Numbered from the stretch's first letter, positions 23,801-34,604 are shown. The stretch is 64,000 nucleotides of DNA from Phocoena phocoena (GCF_963924675.1 NC_089236.1:33565319-33629318), one strand, 5' to 3'. Translations and numbers: made by a program. The notes: generated by a model from the letters alone, not told the origin.

Positions 23801-24650
23801 TGCATCGGCAGGTGGACTCTCAACCACTGCACCACCAGGGAAGCGCTGTTTGTATTTTTTATAGGTTTTTTCCTGTAATTGATATGTAGTCTCATAGCAT
23901 TGTGGTCAGAAAAGATACTTGATATGATTTCAATTTTCTTAAGTTTACCAAGGTTTCATTTGTGACCCAGAATATGATCTATCATGGAGAATGTTCCATG
24001 AGCACTTGAGAAGAATGTGTATTCTGTTGGCTTTGGATGGAATGTCCTATAAATATCAATTAAGTCCATCTTGTTTAATGTATCATTTAAAGCTTGTGTT
24101 TCCATAGTTATTTTCATTTTGGATGATCTGTCCATTGGTGAAAGTGGAGTGTTAAAGTCCCCTACTATGATTGTGTTACTGTTGATTTCCCCTTTTATGG
24201 CTGTTAGTATTTGCCTTATGTATTGAGGTGTTCCTATATTGTGTGCATAAATATTTTCAATTGTTATATCTTCTTGGATTGATCCCTTGATCATTATGTA
24301 GTGTCCTTCTTTGTCTCTTGTAGTAGTCTTTATTTTAAAGTCTATTATTTTCTGATATGAGAATTGCTACTCCAGCTTTCTTTTGATTTGCATTTGCATG
24401 GAATATCTTTTTCCATCCCCTCAGTTTTAGTCTGTATGTGTCCGTAGGTCTGATGTGGGTCTCTTGTAGACAACGTATGTACGGGTCTTGTTTTTGTACC
24501 CATTCAGCCAGTCTATGTCTTTTGGTTTAATCCATTTACATTTAAGGTAATTATCTATATGTATGTTCCTATTACCATTTTCTTAATTGTTTTGGGTTTG
24601 TTATTGTAGGTCTTTTCCTTGTCTTGTGTTTCCTGCCTAGAGAAGTACCT
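20900..24650 (-). pseudogene. L1-D ORF2 (endonuclease and reverse transcriptase), broken
   Basis: The endonuclease piece (24294-23956) keeps motifs around VGDFNTPLSPMDR and SMIDHILGHK, so the known catalytic Asp and His positions look intact. The RT piece at 23142-22660 shows [17 protein letters not shown]. The next piece at 22501-21857 shows the catalytic [12 protein letters not shown]. The open pieces lie in different frames, with stops between them, and a CHR SINE at 23640-23851 separates the endonuclease from the RT. In life this protein nicks target DNA and primes cDNA synthesis. Here it cannot be translated as one chain. Confidence 0.9.
23640..23852 (-). mobile_element. CHR-type SINE nested in L1-D
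   Basis: This is a CHR-2-like SINE in the same orientation as its host L1. It lies within the ORF2 linker between endonuclease and RT. Flanking L1 sequence continues on both sides (TTTAGCCTCCGTGTG on the left, TTTGTATTTTTTATAGG on the right). I could not define a clean target-site duplication because both sides are T-rich. The nesting shows that L1-D is older than this SINE. Confidence 0.92.
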
Positions 24651-24729
24651 TTAGCATTTGTTGTAAAGCTGGTTTGGTGGTGCTGAATTCTCTTAGCTTT
24701 TGCTTGTCTGTAAAGGTTTTAATTTCTCT

Positions 24730-25504
24730 GTCAAATCTGAATGAGAATCTTGTTGGGTAGAGTAATCTTGGTTGTAGGTTTTTTCCCTTTCATCACTTTA
24801 AATATGTCCTGTTTTTCCCTTCTGGCTTGAAAAGTTTCTCCTGAAAGTTCAGCTATTAACCTTATGGGGTTTCCCTTGTATGCTTTTTGTTGTTTTTCCC
24901 TTGCTTCTTTTAATATTTTTTCTTTGTATTTAATTTTTGATAGTTTGATTAATATGTGTCTTGGCATGTTTCTCCTTGGATTTATCCTGTATGGACTCTC
25001 TGCACTTCCTGTACTTGATTACCTATTTCCTTTCCCATATTAGGGAAGTTTTCAACTATAATCTCTTCAAATATTTTCTCAGTCCCTTTCTTTTTCTCTT
25101 CTTCTTCTGCGACCCCTATATTTCGAATGTTGGTGCATTTAATGTTATACATGAGGTCTCTGAGACTCTCCTCAATATTTTTCATTCTTTTTTACTTTAT
25201 TCTGCTCTGTGGTAGTCATTTCCACTATTTTACCTTCCAGGTCACTTATCCGGTCTTCTGCCTCAGTTATTCTGCTATTGATTCCTTCTAGAGTATTTTT
25301 AATTTCATTTATTGTGTTGTTCATCATTGTTTGTTTGCTCTTTAGTTTTTCTAGGTCTTTGTTAAATATTTATTGTATTTTCTCCATTCTATTTCCAGGA
25401 TTTTGGATCATCTTTATTATCATTATTCTGAATTCTTTTTCAGGTAGACTGCCTATTTCCTCTTCATTTGTTTGGTGCGTTGGGTTTTTACCTTGCTCTT
25501 TCAT
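24730..25504 (-). pseudogene. L1-D ORF1 (RNA-binding chaperone), broken
   Basis: L1 ORF1p is a trimeric coiled-coil protein with an RRM and a C-terminal domain that coats L1 RNA. A likely start codon on the minus strand is at 25504-25502. The RRM part (25185-24982) shows FEEIIVENFPNMGKE. The C-terminal part (24967-24731) shows MPRHILIKLSKIKYKEKILK and FQARREKQDIFKVM. These pieces are in different frames with stops between them, so no full-length product is possible. Confidence 0.85.
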
Positions 25505-25559
25505 CTGCTGTGTGTTTATTTGTCTTCAATTTTGCTTAACTTACTGTGTTTGGGTCTCC

Positions 25560-27541
25560 TTTTCACAGGCTGCAAGTTTGTAGTTCCCATTGTTTTTGGC
25601 GTCTGCCCCAGTGGATAAGGTTGGTTCAGTGGCTTGTGTAGGCTTCCTGGTGGAGGAGACTGGTGCCTGTATTCTGGTGGGTTGGGATGGATCTTGTCTT
25701 TCTGGTGGGTATGGCCACGTCCTGTGGTGTGTTTTAGGGTGTCTTGAACCTTGTATAACTTTCAGCAACCTCTCTGTTAATGGGTGCGTTTGTGTTCCTA
25801 TCTTGCTAGTTGTTTGGCATGGGGTGTCCATCACTGGAGCTTGCTGGCCATTGGGTGGAGCTGTCTCTTAATGTTGAGACGTAGATCTCTGCGAAAGCTC
25901 TTGCCCATTGATATTACATGGAGCTTGGAGGTCTCCTGTGGACCAATGTCCTGAACTCGGCTCTCCCATCTCAGAGGAACAGGCCTGACACCCAGCCGGA
26001 GCACCAAGGCCCTGTCATCCACACGGCTCAGAATAAAAGGGAGAAAGAAAAGAAAGAAAAATAATGAAATAAAATAGTTATTAAAATAAAAAATAATTAT
26101 TAAAAATAAAAAAATTAAAAAGTAATTTAAAAAAAACAAAGAAGAGAGCAACCAAATCAAAAACCCAACCCCCAATGATAAGAAATGATTAAAAACTATA
26201 CTAAAAAAATAAAAGAAAGGCCAGACAGAACCCTAGGACAAATGGTAAAAGCAAAGTTATACAGACAAAATTGCACACAGATGCATACACATACACACTC
26301 ACAAAAAGAGAAAAAGGAAAAAAATATATATATCGTTGTTCCCAAAGTCCACCACCTCAATTTGGGATGATTTGTTTTCTATTCATGTATTCCACCGATG
26401 CAGGGTACATCAAGTTGATTGCAGAGATTTAATCCACTGCTCCTGAGGCTTCTGGGAGAAATTTCCCTCTCTCTTCATTGTTAGCACAGCTCCTGGGGTT
26501 CAGCTTTGGATTTGGCCCTGCCTTTGCATGTAGGTCACCTGAGGTCATCTGTTCTTTGCTCGGACAGGACGGAGTTAAAGTAGCAGCTGATCGGGGGTTC
26601 TGGCTCACTCAGGCTGGGGAGAGAGGGGTACAGAATTTGGGGTGTGTCTGCGGTGGCAGAGGCCATCGTGACATTGCACCAGCCTGAGGCGTGCCATGTG
26701 TTCTCCCGGGGGGAGTTGTCCTTGGATCACGGGACCCTGGCAGCGGCGGGCTACACAGGCTCCCAGGAGGGGATGTGTGGATAGTGACCTGTGCTCCCAC
26801 ACAGGCTTCTTGGTGGCTGCAGCAGCAGCCTTAGCGTCTCATGCCTGTCTCTGGGGTCTGAGCTGATAGCCGCGGCTCATGCCTGTCTCTGGAGCTCGTT
26901 TAGGTAGTACTCTTAATCACCTCTCCTCAGGCACCCCAAAACAAAGAGGGAAGAAAAAGTCTCTTGCCTCTTCGGCAGGTCCAGACTTTTTCCCGGACTC
27001 CCTCCTGGCTAGCCGTGGCGCACTAACCCCTTCATGTTGTGTTCACGCGGCCAACCCCAGGCCTCTCCCTGCGATCCAATCGAAGCCCCAGCCTCAGTTT
27101 GCAGCCCTGCCCGCCCCGGCGGGTGAGCAGACAAGCCTCTCGGGCTGGTGAGTGCTGGTTGGCACCGATCCTCTGTGTGGGAATCTCTCCGCTTTGCCCT
27201 CCACACCCCTGTCCCTGTGCTCTCCTCCGCAGCTCCGAAGCTTACCCCCTCTGCCACCCGCAGTCTCCTCCCACGAAGGGGCTTCTAGTGTGTGGAAACC
27301 TTTCCTCCTTCACAGCTCCCTCCCACTGGTGCAGGTCCCGTCCCTATTATTTTGTCTTTTTTTTCTTTTGCCCTACCCAGGTACGAGAGGAGTTTCTTGC
27401 CTTTTGGGAAGTCTGAGGTCTTCTGCCAGCCTTCAGTAGGTGTTCTGTAGGAGTTGTTCCACATGTAGTTGTATTTCTGATGTATTTGTGGGGAGGAAGG
27501 TGACCTCCACGTCTTACTCTTCCGCCATCTTGAAGGTCTGA
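25560..27541 (-). promoter_or_regulatory. L1-D 5' UTR and internal promoter region
   Basis: About 2 kb precede ORF1. The distal kilobase (about 26450-27350) is GC-rich, with CpGs well above the surrounding level. An A/T-rich patch lies at about 26040-26230. L1 5' UTRs carry an internal RNA polymerase II promoter, and in some species an antisense one. This region is about twice as long as the roughly 0.9 kb 5' UTR of L1-E and looks like a different 5' UTR type. Residual activity cannot be judged from sequence alone. Confidence 0.7.
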
Positions 27542-27673
27542 AGCAACTGATTAAATCCTAAAATATAATTTGTCCGAGAAGAAATAACCTTCTAATCTAA
27601 CTTCCCATTTGATAGCTAAGAAAACAGAGGCTCAGGAGCTGACATATCTTAACAAAGACCCTACAGCAGGCTC
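27542..27673 (-). other. Candidate 5'-transduced flank of L1-D
   Basis: These 132 bp lie between the canonical L1 5' end and the distal copy of TGATTGTATTTATT (27674-27687). They contain a MIR-like piece (AAGAAAACAGAGGCTCAGGA at about 27618). If the 14 bp match is the true target-site duplication, the L1 transcript began upstream of L1 and carried this flank. The alternative is a chance or internal match in AT-rich DNA. Confidence 0.5.
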
Positions 27674-27687
27674 TGATTGTATTTATT

Positions 27688-30510
27688 GATATCAGAAAAA
27701 AATCAAGACTAGATGTGATCAATCTGAAATATGCTAATTATTTATTCTGTGAATATGCATCCACACTATACATAGTAACATTGAAGGAATCTTCACCACA
27801 CTGTCCATCAATATGTAGCTGTCAATCTTTCAGTTAATTATAATTAATGCAGTTGGCAAGGCAGAGCTACAGTGCATATTATCAATAGTTTGCATTCCCC
27901 AGCCAGAACATTTGCACCATCACAGAGTGTGTGATGAATATAATTAAAAATTATGAATCCTTTTCAGCTAAATATTAATTTTGACACAATGATGACGTTT
28001 CTCCCTAGTTTTCTAAAGTTCTTATATCATTTGTCTTCTCCCTCACAACCAAGTAAAGCAAAACAAAAAAGAAACAACTTCCAAAGGGACTAAGAAACTA
28101 CTGACAATTTCTATGTGCTGAATGAAGAGTATTCTCAAAGCAGCCTGGGAAAACTTCCTTGCTATTTTTGCCCTGATAAGATCAGGACAGGGATTTTATT
28201 TTTGTCTATAGTAGGCTGAAGTTCTTATAAGGAAGATAATTCTGGCAGAATTTTAAGACAAAAATAATTTTAAAACTGTCTTTTGACAAAATTTTGCCTC
28301 TATAAGATTTTTTTCCTGTTATTAATTTATTTACCTTAGCATGTGGAGATTTACTGCATAATTATGTGCCATCCTGAAAATATGGCATATCTGCAAACCG
28401 ATACAGACATAAGCAAATGGGATTGTGAGAACCCATATCTGAGAAGTCTCCAAAACTGCCACAGTTAGTCTCAGAACTCTCCTTTTCTTCAGTGATGTAA
28501 AAACCCTCCACAAGATTCTTTTGGTCCTTTGTAAATGGACTGAGCCAAGTTCTGTAGCATCTCATGTGTCTCAGTGCCTCAGAACTGAGTAGCTGCTCCA
28601 TCCTCAAGAAACCTTTTCTGTTACTTCCCAACATCTCAGCTGCACGAGTGACCTGGAGACCATGGCAGATGCTGCTCAAGCTGCACAGACTTTCTACCTT
28701 CTTCTCCATTTAAAAGAAAATTTTTTTCTAATTTGGATTTCCAAAGGGTTGTTTCTCAGAAGGAAGTAAGGAGAGGGTGATTTTCTCTAATTCACTTACG
28801 CTCTGAGAACTACTTATTCCGTGGGTACCTAAAATCCTCCTCTAGGTTTGCATGCTTTCCGGCTTATGCTCAGGGCAATCAGCAGCTGATTGTCGTAAGC
28901 GGAAGGTCATTACATAGAAACGCCAGAGCGTATAATTGCGAGTTCAAGGTTCCTGGCAGCTGGCACCCACTGCATCTTGCACCACCAGAAGCCATTGTTA
29001 GGAGGTGTACCCCGTGCCATTGAGCTGTCACTATACTAGTCACCTCCTAAGGAGCATGGCAGGGCTCCTCTAAGTATGTTCCAATTCTTTCTTCGCATAC
29101 AGGGCAGAACAGAGCCCGACAGTAATGTTCTTTCTAGAACAGACTCTGCTTGCCAAAGCACTCGGCTCCTATCTTCATGCTCTTTTCCTTCTCTTATCCT
29201 CTTTTTCTCTTCTCTCTTCCTTCAGTATTACATTTTCAGCAAAAGGCTGAGCATGGATTAAAAAAATAGTATAAATGTAGGGCTAATAGTTAAAGCACTT
29301 TAAAACCTCCACTCCTGAAAAAAAGAAAATTGCATGTTTGACCTGATTAAATCTTTTTGAATTATTATAACAATGTACTCATAAGAATTATTCTATTTTT
29401 TCCTAGTTAAGAACACTTTACAGTTAAACCCGTTGCATTCTACCAAGATTTCCTGTTAAGGGATATAACTTATTCTTCAGTCCTAGTCACAGTATGTTTC
29501 AATATACTCCCTGAGAATAAATTAATTTTGCTTCCATGTCATCAAATATTTTTGAAAAGACACATATATGGCAAAGTAGATTATTGTTATTCCTATTGAG
29601 TGAAAATATAAGAAAATATCTTTTTGTATAGTGACTAAGTTTATGGGAAAAGCTTAAAATACTATTAATATCATGTATCTATCTAAAAATGATATTGAGA
29701 CTCTACTAAAACATCCTTCTGGGATATTTTTATTTATACCACTTTAAACCATGATCCATGGAAAAAATAGTTCTTTTCATTAATGATAATTTGTTATTTG
29801 TCTGAATGTAAAGAACAGTATTATGGGATATAGATCCTAAGGAGTGACCTATGTATATAATTCAAAGCATGTCAGATTTTCTTCACTTGTGGTTTATCTA
29901 TGCCTTGCATAGCAAGCATACTTACTCAGCATACAGGGGCACCTACTTACTTAATTTCTGTCTTAATCATCTATTTTCACTACTGTCTTTTCTTAAGAAT
30001 AAAATAAAAACTTGCAGCTTCTTTTAAATAGATTTAAAACTATTTACAAATCTTCAAACTGTTAGATCTCTATCCTCAAAGACCTCATGACTTTCCTCCA
30101 TTTCAGTAGGAGTGGGAGTGAGGAAACCAGTTAAGTCATGGCTAATTTGCCATTTTTCAACCAGGTAATAAGAGGAAAACTAGCTGCTTTGAGGCTGAGA
30201 TCTATGTCAAGTCTGTATTTTTTCCCCACCTACATTCTCTATAATGTACATTTTGAATGAAAAAATTATCTTGTAGTTCAGGAAATGCTTTAAAAAAAAC
30301 CCTGATTTGCATAAAAACAGGCACTATAGCATAAGGCTAGGGAACCCTGATGCCATCATACTTCCAGTGCCTTTGAGAACTTGGAGAGAGCTCAGATCCA
30401 TTGTGCCTTGAAACAAATCATTTCTCTTCAAGGCATTTATAGAAAATGGTTCTTTGTTCATTTCAATAGTGTTTTGCAAATCCTAAGTCTGACAGGGAGG
30501 TGAAGGAGGC
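27688..30510. other. Single-copy sequence with a possible conserved noncoding block
   Basis: There are no recognisable transposons in this 2.8 kb. The block 27720-28020 is AT-rich, with homeodomain-like cores (AGTTAATTATAATTAATGC, GAATATAATTAAAAATTATG) and ATATGCAT. That texture is often seen in vertebrate conserved noncoding elements. A 115-codon minus frame at 28362-28709 has no recognised domain. No gene is called. Confidence 0.45.
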
Positions 30511-30537
30511 AGGTGTGTGTGTGTGTGGGGGGGGGTG
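30511..30537. repeat. (GT)n followed by a G run
   Basis: About seven GT units pass directly into nine or ten consecutive G. This is a simple repeat, likely length-variable. Confidence 0.9.
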
Positions 30538-30638
30538 GTCCATAGTCATCTTTTTAAAATCCTTTAAGAAGATTTCATCCTTTTGGAAAATGAATTTTGT
30601 GGTGGTATTTTTCCTTTCATTTGAGTGAAATGCTCTGG

Positions 30639-30702
30639 AAAGAAGGAAAGAGAAGGAAAGGAAAGGAAAGGAAAGGGAAGGAAAGGAAAGGAAAGGAAAG
30701 GA

Positions 30703-30738
<36 letters not shown>

Positions 30739-30743
30739 AAAAA
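30639..30743. repeat. (GGAAA)n / (GAAA)n polypurine tract
   Basis: Roughly 100 bp of pure purine: AAGGAAAGAGAAGG, then about ten GGAAA-type pentamers, then about ten GAAA tetramers. It is a homopurine-homopyrimidine mirror-type tract that could form triplex DNA. The phased change of unit from 5 to 4 bp suggests repeat turnover by slippage. Confidence 0.95.
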
Positions 30744-31547
30744 GAAGCAAGCCAGTTTCTATAGAAGTTTATCTACATAGACTAGGAAGATAAAATAAAA
30801 GGATGGCCAATTTATTAACTTTGGGCACTTATGATTGATAATAATCATCGCTGATGAATCCATTGAATAGCACAGGCTGATAAACCATTTATTCTATTGA
30901 AATGAGCAGATGGATTATACTATACCTTCATTTTGTACAGGTAGATATGACCAAAGTCCATTGGATTTCTTGGAATAATGCAAATAATAATTAGGACTAG
31001 CATGAAAATCTGCATATATGAAGTCATTTTACTTTTGAGCTTTAACTGACATCACTATCTGTAAGGTGTTACTTTCTCTTCAATAAAAATTATTAACTTT
31101 TTGTTCATCTTTTTCTTTGTTAATTGCTTACTATGGGAATCTGGTGACATTGCATTAAATTTCCCTCTTACCTCCTGCAGCTTACTCCTAAGAAACCTAC
31201 CATCATCTTCATCACCATAGTCCACCAGAGGAGAATTAAACATGACTTTGGCTTTCAGAAAAGTGACTATAACTATAATTTTGTGCTATGACATTAAAAA
31301 GCCACAGAAAGAAAGTCAGTGCAATTACCTTGAGGGCATATGTGTGTGTAATGTCTGATAGAACTATAAATCAGCAATGCATGACAGGCCAATTCCCATT
31401 ATCAAGAACTTCATGGGGCATCACAGTTTTACTGTAGTGGAATTTTGTTATTTTCAGAACCTTGCTCAAATTGCTCAGTTTTCAGGACTAAAATGTGGCA
31501 CTCAGTTTCTCTGGAGGTAATAAGGCAGTAGAAAAGCCCTGCCTTCT
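30744..31547. other. Single-copy sequence, no gene recognised
   Basis: Nothing recognisable. A 62-codon minus frame at 31055-31243 looks like chance. Confidence 0.5.
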
Positions 31548-31678
31548 TAGAAGTAATAAGAGTATAGCAAGGTTGTTGGATACAAGATCAGCATATCAAA
31601 ATCAATTGCCTCTCTATATCCTGGCAATAGCCCATTGGAGAATGGAATAAGAAAAGGATTCCATTCAAAACTGCAACA
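31548..31678 (+). mobile_element. Older LINE-1 ORF2 fragment, left part (host of L1-F)
   Basis: AGCAAGGTTGTTGGATACAA, ATCAATTGCCTCTCTATATC and GGATTCCATTCAAAACTGC are the post-RT ORF2 region of an older L1. The sequence breaks off at 31678, where L1-F starts within the same ORF2 region, so coverage of that region is duplicated. The older element resumes at 33961. Confidence 0.8.
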
Positions 31679-33415
31679 AATAGGATACAAAGTTAACACA
31701 CAGAAATCTCTTGCATTCCTATATACTAAAAATGAAAGATCAGAAAGAGAAATTAAGGAAACAATCCCATTTACCACTGCAACAGAAATAATAAAATATC
31801 TAGGAATAAACCTACTTATGGTGACAAAAGACCTGTACTCAGAAAACTATAGGATACTGATGAAATAAATCAAAGACGACACAAGCAGATGGAGAGATAT
31901 ATCATGTTCTTGGATTGGAAGAATCAGTATTGTGAAAATAACTATACTACCCAAAGCAATCTACAGATTCAATGCAATCCCTATCAAATTATCAATGGCA
32001 TTTTTCATTGGATTAGAACAAAAAAAAATTATAATTTGTATAGAAACACAAAAGGCCCTGAATAATGAAAGCAATCTTGAGAAAGAAAAAAGGACCTAGA
32101 GGAATCAGGCTGCCTGACTTCAAACTATACTACAAAGCTACAGCATTCAAGACAGTATGGTACTGGCACAAAACAGAAATATAGATCAAAGAAACAGGAT
32201 AGAAAGCCCAGAGATAAACCCATGCACCTATGGTTACCTACTCTATGACAAAGGAGGCAAGAATATACAATGAAGAAAAGACAGTCTCTTCAATAAGTGG
32301 TGCTGGGAAAACTGGACAGCTACATGTAAAAGAATGAAATTAGAACACTCCCTAACACCATACACAAAAATAAACTCAAAATGGATTAAAGATCTAAATG
32401 TAAGGCCAGACACTATAAAACTCTTAGAGGAAAACATAGGCAGAATGCTCTGTGATATAAATCACAACAAGATCTTTTTTGATTCACCTCCTAGAGTAAT
32501 GAAAATAAAAACAAAAATAAACAAATGGGACCTAAGGAAACTTAAAAGCTTTTGCAAAGCAAAGGAAACCATGAACAAGATGAAAAGACAACCCCCCAGA
32601 CACTATAAAACTCTTAGAGGAAAACATAGGCAGAATGTTCTGTGATATAAATCACAACAAGATCTTTTTTGATTCACCTCCTAGAGTAATGAAAATAAAA
32701 CCAAAAATAAACAAATGGGACCTAAGGAAACTTAAAAGCTTTTGCAAAGCAAAGGAAACCATGAACAAGATGAAAAGACAACCCTCAGAATGGGAGAAAA
32801 TATTTGCAAACGAAGCAATCAAGGGATTAATCTCCAAAATATACAAACAGCTCACGCAGCTCAATATCAAAAAAACAAACAACCCAATCAGAAGATGGGT
32901 GGAAGATCTAAATAAACACTTCTCCAAAGAAGACATACAGATGGCCAACAAACACATGAAAAGATGCTCAACATCACTAATTATCAGAGAACTGTAAATC
33001 AAAACCACAAAGAAGTATCACCTCACCAGTCAGAATGGCCATCATCAAAAAATTTGCAAACAATAAATGCTAGAGAAGGTGTGGAGAAAAGGGAACCCTC
33101 TTACACTGTTGATGGGAATGTAAATTGATAAAATCACCATGGAGAACAGCATGGAGGTTCCTTAAAAAACTAAAAATAGAACTACCATATGACCCAGCAA
33201 TCCCACTCCTGAACATATATCCAGATAAAACCATAATTCAAAGAGACACATGCACCCCAGTGTTCACTGCAGCACTATTTACAATAGCCAGGACTTGGAA
33301 ACCTAAATGTCCATCAACAGAAGAATGGATAAAGAAGATGTGGTACATATATACAGTGGAATATTACTCAGCCATAAACAGGAATGAAACTGTGCAATCT
33401 GCAGAATGTGGATAG
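31635..33415 (+). pseudogene. L1-F ORF2 C-terminal remnant
   Basis: Open pieces at 31635-31868, 32334-32645, 32635-32997 and 33125-33415 carry ORF2 C-terminal text such as [15 protein letters not shown] and PKCPSTEEWIKKMWYIYT. The endonuclease and RT core are absent. The frame is broken by stops and by the 190 bp duplication, which is not a multiple of three. Confidence 0.87.
32406..32785 (+). repeat. 190 bp tandem duplication inside L1-F
   Basis: Copy 1 is 32406-32595 and copy 2 is 32596-32785. Both begin CCAGACACTATAAAACTC. They differ at only about three positions (for example GAATGCTC versus GAATGTTC, and AAAAACAAAAA versus AAAACCAAAAA). The unit is not a multiple of three, so it shifts the ORF2 frame. 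Such high identity inside a diverged L1 implies a duplication well after insertion, or an assembly artefact. Confidence 0.93.
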
Positions 33416-33827
33416 ACCTAGAGACTGTCATACAGAGTGAAGTGAGTGAGAAAGAGAAAAACAAATGTATAACATCACCTATATGTGGAATCTAGAAAAA
33501 TGATATAGATGAACTTATTTGCAAAGCAGAAATAGAGACAGAGACATAGACAATGGACATATGGCTACTGGTGGGGAAGAGGGAGTGAGATGAAACGGGT
33601 GAATGGGATTGACATATATATACTACTATGTATAAAATAGATAACTAATGAGAACCTACTGTATAGCACAGGGAACTCTACTCAATGCTCTGTGGTAACC
33701 TAAATGGGAAGGAAATCCAAAAAAGTGGGGATATATGTATACATATAGCTGATTCACTTTGCTGTACAACAGAAATGAACACAACATTGTAAAGTAATTA
33801 TACTCCAATAAAAATTAATAAAAAATG

Positions 33828-33960
33828 ACTTTCAGTAATCAACTCTGATTCCAGTCAAGCTTGCCATGAGTGATTCCTGTGGCAGTGTGCTATAGTTTGC
33901 TGGAACCTAAAAACAAGAAAAATAAAATTAAAAAAAAAAAACCCAAAACCAAAACACAAC
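33828..33960 (+). other. Candidate 3'-transduced segment of L1-F
   Basis: Non-L1 sequence lies between the L1 3' end and the right target-site duplication. It finishes in AAAAATAAAATTAAAAAAAA (an AATAAA signal just before poly(A)) and an A-rich CCCAAAACC stretch. This is the same architecture as L1-A on a smaller scale. Confidence 0.6.
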
Positions 33961-34030
33961 AAAATTGCAACAGTATCTATGTATTATCTGGGAATAAACC
34001 TAACAAAGGGTACAAGAACTTTAAGGAGAA
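33961..34030 (+). mobile_element. Older LINE-1 ORF2 fragment, right part
   Basis: TATCTGGGAATAAACCTAAC and ACAAAGGGTACAAGAAC continue the older L1 interrupted at 31678. The join fits L1 ORF2 order (..CTAGGAATAAACCTAAC..). It fades into unrecognised sequence after about 34030. Confidence 0.7.
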
Positions 34031-34604
34031 TTGTTCAATGAAGAAGCAAGCTGTAAATTAATACATTCACTATGATATATTTATATTCAAAATATCCACA
34101 AAATATGCTATTACATTTCAATATATTTATGTAAAAGTATAAAAATGGACTGGAAGGATATACACCAAACTCACAGTGTCTTGGAAATTGGGGTTGAGTA
34201 TTGGAGTGATAATCAAAGGAAATTTTAATTTTATTATTGGGCTAAAAATAAGATTTTTGGTTTTAGCTATGATCTTCAAATTTTTTACAGAGAATTTCTT
34301 CATATCTTACTTGTGCATTAAAAAAAAGTTTATACATGGAGACAGTATTAGAATACTAGAAGCAAATAGATCTAAACACCAATTTTGTATCCTGAGAATA
34401 TAGGTGATTCTTATTTTCTTTTCACTTAAATTTTTTTTTTCCAAATCTTATTTCCCATTGTCTCAGGGAAAAAAAGTTGACTTGCTATAAACTTAGTCAG
34501 AGAATATTGGGCTAAAAGCAAAATGCCAAGCAGAGGAGAAAAGAGCCAGGTTCACCATGAAGTGATAGAAGAAAACAAAGCAAAAGCAAAACAGAATCTG
34601 GACA
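34031..34604. other. Single-copy sequence, no gene recognised
   Basis: AT-rich with no recognised feature. A short frame at 34176-34403 looks like chance. Confidence 0.5.

Larger units (their letters stand above)
20250..27541 (-). mobile_element. Nearly full-length LINE-1 (L1-D)
   Basis: Read on the minus strand, the element starts at about 27541 with TTCAAGATGGCGGAAGAGTA, the usual L1 5' terminus. It continues through a long GC-rich 5' UTR to about 25510, ORF1 (about 25504-24730), ORF2 (about 24650-21000) and a 3' UTR ending at 20250. A CHR SINE splits ORF2 near 23640-23851. The 3' side ends in an A-rich tail next to TGATTGTATTTATT (20236-20249), and the same 14 bp recur at 27674-27687, beyond the 5' end. 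Stops and shifts show it is dead, although the RT motif FADDMLLY is intact. Confidence 0.94.
31679..33960 (+). mobile_element. LINE-1 insertion (L1-F), 5'-truncated, nested, with 3' extension
   Basis: It is truncated just after the RT catalytic motif. It starts in the region reading TACAAAGTTAACACACAG and continues through the ORF2 C-terminus and 3' UTR to about 33827 (ACTCCAATAAAAATTAATAA). It sits in an older L1. A 12 bp imperfect target-site duplication lies at 31667-31678 (AAAACTGCAACA) and 33961-33972 (AAAATTGCAACA). The right copy abuts a second poly(A) at about 33920-33945, about 130 bp past the L1 end. A 190 bp tandem duplication is inside. Confidence 0.85.

Noticed and set aside
28362..28709. 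115-codon minus-strand frame near the possible conserved block
   Set aside because: It looked gene-like in length, but no motif is recognisable and no neighbouring exon can be shown.
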